This document shows, one piece after another, positions 52,118 through 60,790 of a stretch of 64,000 nt of DNA. The position numbers and the translations under genes are program-made. The stretch is from DSUN01 sp035527715 (lineage in GTDB: Bacteria; Planctomycetota; PUPC01; DSUN01), in contig DATKZY010000118.1 in the NCBI GenBank assembly GCA_035527715.1, forward strand, positions 62,001 through 126,000, read 5' to 3'. The notes beneath the pieces were generated by a model, which saw nothing but the letters and a program-made list of their open reading frames with translations, was not told the origin of the DNA and ran no database searches. Each line of letters starts with the position of its first letter. The first letter of the stretch is position 1.

Positions 52118-54478
52118 TTACTCGACGAATTTCACGGGCGCGAAATCCGCCAGGTTGCTGTTGAACCCGCCGAACTTGCAGTTCAGCTTCTGGTTCTCGT
52201 GGAGGCTGTCCGGCGTCTTCTTGTAGTCGCTCATGCGGTGGCGGGTGAACTGCCCATACCAGGCGACGTTGGTGCCCGGCTTCAGGGCCTCGGGGAAGAG
52301 GCCATAGGGGATGAAGACCTCGAGGCTCCAGAAATCCTTGTCAATGTGCGCCCGCGCCCGCACGCCCTCGGGGTTCCACGAGGTGTCCTGGCCCTTGCCG
52401 TCGAGGATGACGCCGTGGGGGTTGATGATCCACTGGTACCACTGGCCCTGGTTCTTGCCCGTGACGTCGAGGAAGATCTCCACGCAGTCGTTCCACCAGG
52501 CCATGGACTCGTCGCGCGACTTGATGGTCTGGACGAGCGTTTGGGGCGACGGCTCGGCCATCCAGAAGCCGAAGGTCACGCCGTCCTTCGTCCAGACGGC
52601 TCGGAGCCGGGTCGCGTACTTCGGCTCGACCTCGCGCTTGCCGTCGTGCTTGAGGAGGCGGGCCTCGGGGGCGAGTTTCCACACCTGGTCGTCGAGCTTG
52701 CCGCTGATGATGGGGTTCTCGCCGACCTTCTGGACGACGAGGGGCCGCGCCCCCTTGCCCTCGATGACGGTCTCGAACTCCTCGAAGAAGTCGGGGAAGG
52801 GCGCCGCGTAGTACTCCACGCGCTGGGCCGCCAGCGTGTCGCCCTCGACCCGGGCGCGCGCGCGGGCGAGCAGGTCCTTCATCCGCTCGAGCGTCCTGCG
52901 GGGATAGGTGACCGTGTAGATGGCCTTGGGCGAGAGGATGCCCTCGGGCCAGCGGCTCTTCTCCCACCCGTCCACCTGGAGGTCGAGGAGCCGCTGGATG
53001 TACGAGGCGGCCCGCCCGAACATGCGGTCGCAAAACTCGTCCATCGCGTCGTCCACGTCGAACTCGGGGTTCCACAGCAGCTTCATCCAGCAGTAGAGGC
53101 TGATGTGCTGGCGGGGGAAGTGGTCGCCGTCGCCGTTGATGAACGAGCCGACCAGCTTGTCCCGGTTGGCCTGGTAGTAGCGCTTGAGCACGTGGGGGTA
53201 GTGGTAGGGGGCCTTCGTCTTGTCCTCGGGCCAGCAACTGTAATGCCAGTTCTGGATCTTGCGGCCCGTGATGGCGACCCACTTGTCCACGTTGGCCTGT
53301 TCGGCGGCGAGGATGGCCGGCTCCTTGTACTGGGCGAGGCCGGGCATGCCGCAGAGCTGCACCTCCACGTTGTCGGGGAACCGGAAGCCGTCGGGGGCCT
53401 GCGTGTAGTTGAGGTAGGGGAGGTAGATGATCGTCTTGTCGGGCCAGCGGGCCTTCACCGCGCGGGCCAGCTTGTCCACGAACGTGGCGAGGACGCGGGA
53501 CGCGGTGCCGTACGGGCCGCCCTTGTCGTCCCACAGCTTTCGGCAGTCGGGGCAGTAGCAGGCGATGCCGGCGTCGTTGGGCGACACCGTGATGGCGTCG
53601 CCCACGATGCCCATGTGGGCCTTCTGCCCCTGGTCGAAGTGCGCCGCGATGTTCTCGAGATAGGTCTCGAGCGTCCTGGGGTTGCCGTAGCAGAGCATCT
53701 GGAAGTTGCGGGAGCCGTCGGAGCCGAGTTGGAAGCACTCGGGCCGCCCTTCGGTGTACTCCTTCACTCCCGCCCAGTTGGGGGAGTGGACGACGAGGGA
53801 GACTGGCCAGGAGTTGCCGGCCCGCAGGCGGGTGTGGAGCGGGCCGAGGGGCTGCCCCGTGCCGTTCCAGGAGTTGGCCATGGGCGGCCAGATCTCCCGC
53901 TTGCGGAACACCGGCGCGTCCTCCAGCCACACCGGCTTCACCGCCAGGCTCGTCGTCTTCACGATCGAGCGACCGCCGCGCTCGGTCGGCCAGTACCAGC
54001 GGACGCCAACGAAGCGCTCGAGGAACTCGAACACGCCCCAGGCGGTGCCGTGGGAGACGGCTCGCGTGCCCTTACCCACGGGGCCGTCGTGGCCGACGAT
54101 GAAGAGGCGGCCTGCGGCGGACCTGATGGTGAAGCCTTCGACGGGCATCTTCGCGCCGTCGAGCTTCTCGTCGGCGGCCTCGGGGCAGTTGCCGAGGACG
54201 AGGGCGGGCGGCTGAATCCTGTCCTGCACCACCGGGAGCTTCGCCCCGGTCGAGAGCTCGATGCAGTCCTGAAGCTCCTTCACGGCCTGGGCGAGGACCC
54301 TGTCGCCCTTGCCGCCCATCACGCAGATCGTCCCCCTGGGCTGCCCCCTCTCCACAAGGACGATGGCGGGGTGCCTCGGCGCCCTGTTGAACTTCACGGG
54401 ATTCAGGTCGTCGCCCAGGGCAGGGCGGGCCGACACCACGAGCAGCGCGGTGGCAAGCACTCGCCTGGTTCCGGTCAT
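52118..54478 (-). CDS. Secreted DUF4838-like glycan protein with C-terminal CBM9-like domain
   Basis: 786 residues from ATG 54478, with AGGAG 8 nt upstream. The signal peptide MTGTRRVLATALLVVSA is followed by an N-terminal domain with LVLGNCPEAA and GTAWGVFEFLERFVGVRWYWP, typical of DUF4838/GH67-like proteins, and a barrel-like middle part. The end (NPIISGKLDDQVWKLAPEA... DCVEIFLDV) is a CBM9-type sugar-binding domain. A role in binding or hydrolysing a large glycan at the cell surface is likely. The ATG overlaps the stop of a duplicated transporter end (54475-54603). Confidence 0.85.
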   Translation of the reverse strand: MTGTRRVLATALLVVSARPALGDDLNPVKFNRAPRHPAIVLVERGQPRGTICVMGGKGDRVLAQAVKELQDCIELSTGAKLPVVQDRIQPPALVLGNCPEAADEKLDGAKMPVEGFTIRSAAGRLFIVGHDGPVGKGTRAVSHGTAWGVFEFLERFVGVRWYWPTERGGRSIVKTTSLAVKPVWLEDAPVFRKREIWPPMANSWNGTGQPLGPLHTRLRAGNSWPVSLVVHSPNWAGVKEYTEGRPECFQLGSDGSRNFQMLCYGNPRTLETYLENIAAHFDQGQKAHMGIVGDAITVSPNDAGIACYCPDCRKLWDDKGGPYGTASRVLATFVDKLARAVKARWPDKTIIYLPYLNYTQAPDGFRFPDNVEVQLCGMPGLAQYKEPAILAAEQANVDKWVAITGRKIQNWHYSCWPEDKTKAPYHYPHVLKRYYQANRDKLVGSFINGDGDHFPRQHISLYCWMKLLWNPEFDVDDAMDEFCDRMFGRAASYIQRLLDLQVDGWEKSRWPEGILSPKAIYTVTYPRRTLERMKDLLARARARVEGDTLAAQRVEYYAAPFPDFFEEFETVIEGKGARPLVVQKVGENPIISGKLDDQVWKLAPEARLLKHDGKREVEPKYATRLRAVWTKDGVTFGFWMAEPSPQTLVQTIKSRDESMAWWNDCVEIFLDVTGKNQGQWYQWIINPHGVILDGKGQDTSWNPEGVRARAHIDKDFWSLEVFIPYGLFPEALKPGTNVAWYGQFTRHRMSDYKKTPDSLHENQKLNCKFGGFNSNLADFAPVKFVE

Positions 54479-54603
54479 TTTCGCTCTCCTCTGACAAGCC
54501 AGGTTGCGGCGAAGCCCACGAGGATGATCGCCGTCGAGCCGAAGGCGGGGATGAGGTAGCTGTGGAAGGAGCTGCGCAGCGCCGACGGCAACGCCACGCG
54601 CCA
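54475..54603 (-). pseudogene. C-terminal remnant of a second SSS symporter gene
   Basis: The minus-strand frame from 54603 reads ALRSSFHSYLIPAFGSTAI and so on, almost the same as RLRSSFHSFLIPAFGSTAI in the symporter ending at 55868. It stops at the TGA overlapping the DUF4838 ATG. Only about 42 codons remain. A 68-bp stretch shared with the symporter is repeated at 54511-54578 and 55943-56010. Confidence 0.82.
54511..54578. repeat. Direct repeat, copy A (68 bp)
   Basis: Identical to 55943-56010 except for one base (T versus A near 54559). The two copies flank the toxin module, one in the remnant and one in the intact symporter. Confidence 0.9.
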
Positions 54604-54625
54604 AGGGGCACAGGAGCTCAGGCGT

Positions 54626-54997
54626 CTACCCTTGAAGGGCGAAGAACTCGGCAAGCCTCTCGCTAATCCTTGCCTGCGTCTCCTCGTTGACCTTCCCGAT
54701 CCTCCGCCTCAAGACGGCGATACTGAATGTCTGGAGGATGGCGCAGCAGATGAGGCTATCGAGGCGTAATCCCATCGCCCTGCCCAGGCCCGAGGAAGCG
54801 CCGACGAAGATGTCGAAGCGGGTTCTGGGCTCTGTCCTGCTGCTGATGGCGGCCAGGGTGACTGTGCCTCGTGCCTCTTCGGCGGGAGCGGCGGAGACCA
54901 CCACCGCCGGCCTGAACTTGAGCCCGGCGCTATCCGCCGATGGCATCGTAAAGGGGACAAGCCACACTTCGCCCCGCTGCGGATAGCCCTCCAGCAT
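54626..54997 (-). CDS. MazF/PemK-family toxin-like protein
   Basis: 123 residues. The start MLEGYPQRGEVWLVPF and FRPAVVVSAAPAEE... VTLAAISS fit the PemK/MazF RNA endonuclease fold, in which the conserved Arg lies in RGEVW and a Ser/Thr follows RPAVVVS. Such toxins cut mRNA at short motifs. The partner would be the small gene 11 nt upstream (55009-55305). The module lies between two copies of a transporter end, so it probably arrived here by insertion. Confidence 0.8.
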   Translation of the reverse strand: MLEGYPQRGEVWLVPFTMPSADSAGLKFRPAVVVSAAPAEEARGTVTLAAISSRTEPRTRFDIFVGASSGLGRAMGLRLDSLICCAILQTFSIAVLRRRIGKVNEETQARISERLAEFFALQG

Positions 54998-55008
54998 GGC
55001 TGTGCCTC

Positions 55009-55305
55009 TCAGTCCCCGTCCTCAAGCAGGGGGTCATCCAGCAGGAAGTCCAGCGCTCCGGCGGCCTCCGCGGCCGCTCGCCATTCCTCTGCGAGTCCCT
55101 GCCTTTGCTGCCATGCCTCGGCCTCTGCTGCGAGCTTCTCCAGTTGCGCCTTCGTATCCGGCCCGAATATATCGAGGCCAGACGCATATCTGACCTTGAA
55201 CTGGCTGCCCCGTGGGAGGCCCGGCGCTCCATGCGCCTCTCCTGCGCCGGCAGCGGGCTCCTTGCTCCTGACGCATTCGAGTTCCGCAATGTCCTGCCCG
55301 CTCAT
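55009..55305 (-). CDS. Putative antitoxin-like protein
   Basis: 98 residues from ATG 55305. It overlaps the stop of the DUF6941-like gene (ATGA). It is rich in Ala, Glu and Gln, with a probable coiled-coil in AQLEKLAAEAEAWQQRQGLA and an acidic tail (LDDPLLEDGD). It has no clear DNA-binding domain. Position and size suggest the antitoxin of the MazF-like toxin, but the sequence does not place it in a known antitoxin family. Confidence 0.6.
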   Translation of the reverse strand: MSGQDIAELECVRSKEPAAGAGEAHGAPGLPRGSQFKVRYASGLDIFGPDTKAQLEKLAAEAEAWQQRQGLAEEWRAAAEAAGALDFLLDDPLLEDGD

Positions 55306-55718
55306 GTGTTTCCCCTTTCCTGCATCTGCTGGGCAACCACAGAGCGGCTGCCACAGAGCATCCCGTCGCACAGGAGGTCGAATCGGTACTTGCCCGGCGT
55401 AGGCAACGGCAATGGGGGCAACTGGAAGCTCACCTCGAACACCTGAAGAGGGTCGCGGAAATCGATCTGGCCTTCAGCCACCATCAGCTCTTCTTCAGTC
55501 TCCGCGAAGACGAGGCGAAGTTGCGTCTGGTACTTCCCCCGCCCGTTGGTGATCGCGAGATACATTGCGGAGTTCCGATGCAGGGCAGGGAACTTTCCTG
55601 CGTAGATAACCGAGAACACCCCCAGGAGGTACGGCTTGTGGCTCTGCTCGTCCCTGATGATCTGGTCGCAAAGAACCAGGGCGAGAACCTCTGGCTTTCT
55701 CCAGTCTTCTGCGGCCAT
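55302..55718 (-). CDS. DUF6941-like protein
   Basis: 138 residues. VLALVLCDQIIRDEQSHKPY followed by LLGVFSVI and GKFPALHRNSAMYLAITNG fits the DUF6941 family, whose function is not known. It is the first gene of the three-gene toxin module, translationally linked to the putative antitoxin. A promoter of its own lies at 55785-55813. Confidence 0.7.
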   Translation of the reverse strand: MAAEDWRKPEVLALVLCDQIIRDEQSHKPYLLGVFSVIYAGKFPALHRNSAMYLAITNGRGKYQTQLRLVFAETEEELMVAEGQIDFRDPLQVFEVSFQLPPLPLPTPGKYRFDLLCDGMLCGSRSVVAQQMQERGNT

Positions 55719-55784
55719 GCGATCCGGACCTCTTCCAAATGGCCCCTAGCCTCTCGCGTCCCCGCCCAAGGCGGAACCACCATT

Positions 55785-55813
55785 ACTCTAGCCGATCCCC
55801 AGCCAGGAGTCAA
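55785..55813 (-). promoter_or_regulatory. Candidate promoter of the toxin module
   Basis: Minus strand: TTGACT (55808-55813), a 17-nt spacer, TAGAGT (55785-55790), 67 nt before ATG 55718. It allows the module to be expressed apart from the symporter. Confidence 0.55.
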
Positions 55814-55867
55814 CCTCTCCGACGTGGCGGCCCCGGCATAGCTGCCGAAGCTCCTCCCCGCTACAAC

Positions 55868-57391
55868 CTACTTCGGGCACAGGGGGCCCTCCCCACCCCC
55901 TCCGCCATAGTGACGCCCCCATGGGCTCACGAAAGCAACGAGGAAGCCCACGAGGATGATCGCCGTCGAGCCGAAGGCGGGGATGAGGAAGCTGTGGAAG
56001 GAGCTGCGCAAGCGCGGCGGGAACGCCGACCAGGTCGGCGACACGGTCATCCAGAGGATGAGGAGGATTCCCACGGCGGTGGCGACGAGGGCCGTCGCAC
56101 TGGTCGCACGGCGCGAGACGAACCCCAGGAGGAAAATCCCCAGCATCCCGCCGCTGAAGATGCCCGAGAGCTTCCACCAGACGTCGAGCGTCCGCTCGTC
56201 GGCCGCCGCGATGGCGAGGACCAGGGCGATGGCCGTGCCCAGCACGCCCCAGGCGACCGTGCTGACCCGCAGCACCCACATCGCCTCCCGCTCGCCCGCA
56301 TCGCGGCGGAAGAACCGCTGATAGAGGTCCTTGAGCGTGAGCGTGGCCGAGCAGTTCAGACTGCTGTCCACCGAGCTCATGGCCGCGGCGAACACCGCGG
56401 CGAGCAGCAGCCCCGTGAAGCCCTGCGGCAGGCCGTGGACGATGAAGTGGGGGAACACGCCCTCGGCTCTCAGGCCGGCGGGGAGCAGCTCCGGCCTGGC
56501 CTTGTAGTAGGCGAAGAGCGCCGTGCCGATGAAGAAGAACAGCGCCGAGATGGGAATGTAGAGGAGCGCGCCGAGCCAGAGGGACTTGCGAGCCTCGGCG
56601 TCCGACCGCGCCGTGTGGTAGCGCTGGATGTAGCTCTGGTCAATCCCGAAGTTGTTGAGGTTCATGAACAGGCCGTAGACCAGCACGACCCAGAACGTGG
56701 CCTCGCCGAGGCTGGCGCCGAAGCTGCCGAGGCTGAACTTGGCGTGCTCCGCCGCGATGGCGAAGAGCTGCCCCGGCCCCTGCGGCATGCCGAACAGCAG
56801 CACGACCGCCGAGGCGATGGCACCCACTGTCAGCACGATGCTCTGGATCACATCCGTCCAGATCACCGCCTCGATCCCGCCCAGCAGCGTGTAGAGCGTC
56901 ACGAGCACGCCCGTGCCCAGGATGATCCACCTGGGGTCCCAGCCCAGCAGCCGCTCGAGCGCGAGCGCGACGAGGAACAGGATCGCCCCGACCCGCACCA
57001 CCTGCGTGAGCAGGTAGCAGGCGACCGCGTAGACGCGTGCCCAGGGGCCGAAGCGCTTCTCCAGGTGGTCGTAGGCCGAGATCGAGGCGAGCCGGCGATA
57101 GTGCGGGACGAACCACCGCACGCCGACCCACGCGGCCAGCGGCAGCGACAGGCTGAAGACGAACGGATTCCAGTTCGCCGCGTACGCCTTGCCGGGCAGT
57201 GCCAGGAAGCTGATGCTGCTCACGTAGGTGCCGAAGATCGAGAGCCCCACCGCCCAGCCGGGCAGCCGCCGGCCCGCGGCCATGAACCCCTCCGTCGTCT
57301 GGCTCCGCCGCACGAACCAGCACCCCAGCCCCACCACGCCCGCGGTGTAGGCGAACAGCACAACGATGTCGAGGACGGGCAACTGGTGCAA
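55868..57391 (-). CDS. Sodium:solute symporter (SSS family)
   Basis: 507 residues with about thirteen membrane helices. LPGWAVGLSIFGTYVSSISFLALPGKAYAANW (first part) and DQSYIQRYHTA are SSS signatures. It imports a solute, perhaps a sialic acid or another sugar, with sodium. The downstream genes once included a DUF4838 gene directly, judging by the duplicated end at 54475-54603. It follows the sialidase gene on the same strand, separated by 27 nt. Confidence 0.93.
   Translation of the reverse strand: MHQLPVLDIVVLFAYTAGVVGLGCWFVRRSQTTEGFMAAGRRLPGWAVGLSIFGTYVSSISFLALPGKAYAANWNPFVFSLSLPLAAWVGVRWFVPHYRRLASISAYDHLEKRFGPWARVYAVACYLLTQVVRVGAILFLVALALERLLGWDPRWIILGTGVLVTLYTLLGGIEAVIWTDVIQSIVLTVGAIASAVVLLFGMPQGPGQLFAIAAEHAKFSLGSFGASLGEATFWVVLVYGLFMNLNNFGIDQSYIQRYHTARSDAEARKSLWLGALLYIPISALFFFIGTALFAYYKARPELLPAGLRAEGVFPHFIVHGLPQGFTGLLLAAVFAAAMSSVDSSLNCSATLTLKDLYQRFFRRDAGEREAMWVLRVSTVAWGVLGTAIALVLAIAAADERTLDVWWKLSGIFSGGMLGIFLLGFVSRRATSATALVATAVGILLILWMTVSPTWSAFPPRLRSSFHSFLIPAFGSTAIILVGFLVAFVSPWGRHYGGGGGEGPLCPK
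55943..56010. repeat. Direct repeat, copy B (68 bp)
   Basis: This is part of the intact symporter coding region, matching 54511-54578 in 67 of 68 bases. The sequences outside the repeat differ on both sides. Confidence 0.9.
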
Positions 57392-57418
57392 ACCGGTTGG
57401 TTCCTTCTCTTCGATGCC

Positions 57419-58483
57419 TCACTTCGGCCAGTGGCCGTCGGGCATGTCGCGGAGGGCGAGCTTCGCGGGGTCGAGGACCACGTGCTTCACCCGCTGGCGC
57501 CGCCAGGTGTAGGTTGTGTGCACGAGGCCGTCGCTCGTCTGGACGACGGCGGGGTAGGAGAACTCGCCCGGCTCGCCCTCCAGGACGAGTGCGGCCTGCC
57601 AGGCCTTGCCGTCGCGGCTCACGGCCACGTTGAGCGGCGAGCGGCCGCGGAGGGTGTGGTTGTAGACGAGCAGGTGCCGCCCGTCGGCCAGCGTCACGGC
57701 GTCGAGCCCCGCGTTCGGGTTGGGCAGCTCGGTCGCGGTCATCTCGCCCCAGGTCTTGCCGCCATCCTCGCTCCCGACCTGGACGATGCGCCCCTGCCGG
57801 CTTCGGCACAGGGCCTGGATGCGGTTGCGGTGGTTGAGGAGCGTGGGCTGGATGGCGCCGAATGCCTTGCCGTCGTTCACGGGGCCGATCTTCTGCCAGG
57901 TCTTCCCCAGGTCGGGCGAAAGCTCGAAGTGGACTCGCCAGCCGGCGTCCTCGGTGCTCGAGCCGCAGAGCAGCTCGCCGCCGGGGAGCTGGATGGGCTT
58001 GTTCTTGATGGGGCCGAGGATGCCGTCGGGCAGGCGCCGGGGCTTCGACCAGGTCTTACCGCTGTCTTCCGAGGCCATCCACATCCCCCACCAGGCGCGG
58101 GGGCTGGGGCCGACCTTGCAGAAGAGAAGCAACGGCCCGCTCCTCGGCTGGAAGAGCACGGGGTTCCAGCAGGGATAGCGCTTCTCGGGCGATTCGACGC
58201 CGTTGGCAACCTCGACGGGGGCCGACCAGCCCTGGCCCTCGTTCCGCGCGAGCCAGATCCCCACGTCGGGCTTGCCCTCGGCCGTGCCGCCGAACCACGC
58301 GGCCACGAGGCCACCGCCCGATTCGGCGATCGTCGAGGCGTGGCACTGGGCGAACGGCGCCTTCTCGTAGATGAACCCCACCTTCACCACGCCCGCCGGC
58401 TTCGCCTCCTCGGCGCCCGCCGCTTGAGCGGCCAACACACCGGCGGCGATCAGCCAGCACCACGCACATGCCTCGGCGCTCAC
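57419..58483 (-). CDS. Exported sialidase-like protein with Asp boxes
   Basis: 354 residues from GTG 58483, with AAGGAG 8 nt upstream. The signal peptide is followed by a six-bladed propeller with Asp boxes SEDSGKTW, SPDLGKTW and SEDGGKTW, and a partial SRDGKAW. That pattern marks the sialidase/BNR superfamily. The first arginine of the triad may lie in the N-terminal part. It would release sialic acids or similar sugars from glycans. It lies between a transglutaminase-like protein and the symporter, which may import the product. Confidence 0.86.
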   Translation of the reverse strand: MSAEACAWCWLIAAGVLAAQAAGAEEAKPAGVVKVGFIYEKAPFAQCHASTIAESGGGLVAAWFGGTAEGKPDVGIWLARNEGQGWSAPVEVANGVESPEKRYPCWNPVLFQPRSGPLLLFCKVGPSPRAWWGMWMASEDSGKTWSKPRRLPDGILGPIKNKPIQLPGGELLCGSSTEDAGWRVHFELSPDLGKTWQKIGPVNDGKAFGAIQPTLLNHRNRIQALCRSRQGRIVQVGSEDGGKTWGEMTATELPNPNAGLDAVTLADGRHLLVYNHTLRGRSPLNVAVSRDGKAWQAALVLEGEPGEFSYPAVVQTSDGLVHTTYTWRRQRVKHVVLDPAKLALRDMPDGHWPK

Positions 58484-58497
58484 GGGGCTTGCTCCTT

Positions 58498-60489
58498 TCA
58501 CGGCTCGGCCAGTTCGAGGATGATGCTCTTCATCAGCGGCGCGCCGTCGCACTTGATGGTGTAGGTGTCGTTGGGCGACTTGGCGACGTGGACGTCGCGC
58601 TTCTCGGCGCCGGCCTCGTCCCACACGTAGGTGATCTTCACGGGGCGGAAGCCGCCGGCCGGCTCCGCGTAATCGGCGTCCACGCGGAAGTCGAAGATGC
58701 AGAGCGTGTTGTACTGCCGCGTGCTCTGGTAGCGGACGAGGGCCTTCCTCACGCCCTTCGGGACGCCCTCGAAGGTGAAATACTTGGTGGAGCCGGGGAC
58801 GGGGCCGGGGAGCTTGCCGATCTCGGCCCACGTCTTCCCGTCGTCGAACGAGGCCTGCAGCATCCAGCCCTCGCGCTTGTCGCGGGCGCGGTAGTGGGCG
58901 CCGCCGCGGATCCGCACGATGTCGCCGGGCGTCTCGATGGGGAAGGTGACGCTGCCGCCCTTCTCGTCGTACTCCTTCACGCGGAACATCTTGTGGCCGG
59001 TGCCCTTGAACTCGGGATGGAAGTCGCCGGCGATGAGCTGCTTGGGCTTGACGTCGGGGTTCGTGGCGCCCTCGACGGTGATGGTGCCCTCGGCCGGGCC
59101 GGCGGAGAAGGTGATGGTGTTGTCGCCCTGCGTGAGCGCGGGCAGCGGCGTCTGGGCGTGCTGGATGTCGTGGGTCAGCTTGAGGCTGTCGAGGCCGGTG
59201 CCCTCGCCGTTGATGTCGAACCTCAGGCGGTAGTCGTAGCGGCGGTAGACGTGGGGCTTGAGGTCGAGCTTCTTGAAGCCCGTGGCGGTGATCTTCTCCA
59301 GCTCCTTCCAGTCGAGCCCGTTGTTGTCGGAGAGGCTGACGGTGAGGGCGCCGCCCGGCCCGACGATGGCCTGGAACGCCGCCTCGCCGCCCAGGTAGAC
59401 GTAGCTGGACGGCATGCGAACCACGAGCACGCCCGGCTTCGCGGCGTCCTTGGCGCCGAGGGCGGGCGCCTTGCTGCCCGTGGCGACGTTGTCCGCCGCC
59501 AGGGCCGTGGCGAGGAAGGCGGGGTCGCCGACGGGCGCCTCGTATTCGAGCGTGCCGTTGCCGATGCGGCCTGGGGCGATGTCGCCGAGCTTCCTCTGAA
59601 GGCTCAGTTCGGCGCGGCCCTTCAAGATGCCGCCCGGGTTTCCGCCCTTGCCATCCATGTTGATATGCAGGCCCTTGTTGAACCAGTTGCGGGTCAGCCG
59701 CTCGCCGGGACGGAGCTGGATGTTGAGCTTGTAGCCCTGCGAATAGCCGTATTCGTAGACGTAATGCTTGTCGGCCTTGTCGTACTCGATCATCGTCGAG
59801 GACCAGCCGTGCCAGCCGGCGGGGTTGGGGCCGTCCTCGGTGTAGGACTCGCTGGTGGCGAGGAGGGCGGGACCGGCCTTTCGCCAGTTCCCCTTGGCGG
59901 CGAACTTGCGGAGCTTGTTGTCGTCGCCGCGGTAGCCGGGGTTGGCCTCGTGCCATTCCTTCACGGCCTTGGCGATTTCGGCGACACTGGCGAGCGAGCG
60001 GTCGGGGTTGCGGAAGAAGTTCATCAGCGAGCCGTCGAGCAGGTGCCAGGCATTGTCGTAGTAGACCTCCGGCACGCTGTGGACGTTGATGGCCCAGCCG
60101 CGGGCGTCCCAGCCGATGAAGCGGGCGAGCTGCTCGACGTTGGCCGACGCGCAGCAGCACATGCCGTAGCCGTAGACGTGGATGGTCTTCATCACGTCGT
60201 GCACGTTGCCCTCTTGCTGGAGGAACTCGTTGGGCGGGGGGCACTGGTGGCGGTACTTCACCGCCGTCTTCCAGATCGCGATCCCCTTCTCGTCGTTCGC
60301 CATCCCGTCCTTGATGCACGACCGCTTCCAGTCGTCGAGCGTCGTCACGTCCTCCACCTTGTCCGAGACGAGCTTGATGTTGGCCACGACGCCGACGGGT
60401 TTTTCGGCGGCGAGCAGGTGGGTGTCGGTCAGCCCAAGGATCGCCAGCGCCCAGCCGACGGTGAGTGTCACCTTCGGTGCGACGTTCAC
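58498..60489 (-). CDS. Exported transglutaminase-like protein
   Basis: 663 residues from GTG 60489, with AGGAG upstream. The signal peptide ends near LLAAEKP. A transglutaminase-type Cys-His-Asp triad is suggested by GMCCCASANV (Cys), VHSVPEVYY (His) and HLLDGS (Asp), near residues 110-155. The rest is beta-rich (FDDGKTWAEIG, RYQSTRQYNTL) and may bind sugar or protein. It could process proteins or bind glycoproteins outside the cell. It is the first gene of the minus-strand operon. Confidence 0.78.
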   Translation of the reverse strand: MNVAPKVTLTVGWALAILGLTDTHLLAAEKPVGVVANIKLVSDKVEDVTTLDDWKRSCIKDGMANDEKGIAIWKTAVKYRHQCPPPNEFLQQEGNVHDVMKTIHVYGYGMCCCASANVEQLARFIGWDARGWAINVHSVPEVYYDNAWHLLDGSLMNFFRNPDRSLASVAEIAKAVKEWHEANPGYRGDDNKLRKFAAKGNWRKAGPALLATSESYTEDGPNPAGWHGWSSTMIEYDKADKHYVYEYGYSQGYKLNIQLRPGERLTRNWFNKGLHINMDGKGGNPGGILKGRAELSLQRKLGDIAPGRIGNGTLEYEAPVGDPAFLATALAADNVATGSKAPALGAKDAAKPGVLVVRMPSSYVYLGGEAAFQAIVGPGGALTVSLSDNNGLDWKELEKITATGFKKLDLKPHVYRRYDYRLRFDINGEGTGLDSLKLTHDIQHAQTPLPALTQGDNTITFSAGPAEGTITVEGATNPDVKPKQLIAGDFHPEFKGTGHKMFRVKEYDEKGGSVTFPIETPGDIVRIRGGAHYRARDKREGWMLQASFDDGKTWAEIGKLPGPVPGSTKYFTFEGVPKGVRKALVRYQSTRQYNTLCIFDFRVDADYAEPAGGFRPVKITYVWDEAGAEKRDVHVAKSPNDTYTIKCDGAPLMKSIILELAEP

Positions 60490-60541
60490 TTCCGGCTCCT
60501 GTCACAGAAGGGCTCACGGGGATAGCTCACGCTTGTTCACG

Positions 60542-60569
60542 AGTATACCGCAGGCGGCGGGGATTGCAA
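60542..60569 (-). promoter_or_regulatory. Promoter of the transglutaminase/sialidase/symporter operon
   Basis: Minus strand: TTGCAA (60564-60569), a 16-nt spacer, TATACT (60542-60547), 53 nt before GTG 60489. Confidence 0.65.
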
Positions 60570-60602
60570 CTGGCGGGACCCTGGGGGCCGGCGAGAGGCT
60601 GG

Positions 60603-60642
60603 GCGCGACATTCCAACAATCTGGAATGTTGGAATGTCGCGC
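60603..60642. repeat. Octamer-armed hairpin
   Basis: Arms 60603-60618 and 60627-60642 match perfectly over 16 bp with an 8-nt loop. TGGAATGT is repeated in tandem in the right arm. It lies in the 301-base gap between two divergent operons; the gap also holds the two promoters and nothing else recognised. Confidence 0.85.
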
Positions 60643-60699
60643 GCTGGAGAGGGGACACGTAGCGTCGCTCACCAACAACGGTGCGCGCGGCACAGCACA

Positions 60700-60728
60700 T
60701 TGACGCTGGTGGCCGCACAGGCTATGAT
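60700..60728 (+). promoter_or_regulatory. Promoter of the DUF4091-like gene
   Basis: TTGACG (60700-60705), a 17-nt spacer, TATGAT (60723-60728), 63 nt before ATG 60791. Confidence 0.7.
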
Positions 60729-60790
60729 CCAATGGTCACTGACGTCACTCGCGACGCCGCCCGCACCACGCAATTCGATGGGAGTATCCT

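Noticed and set aside
50702..54559. Plus-strand open frame of 1285 codons
   Set aside because: It runs through three real genes on both strands and has no conserved domain.
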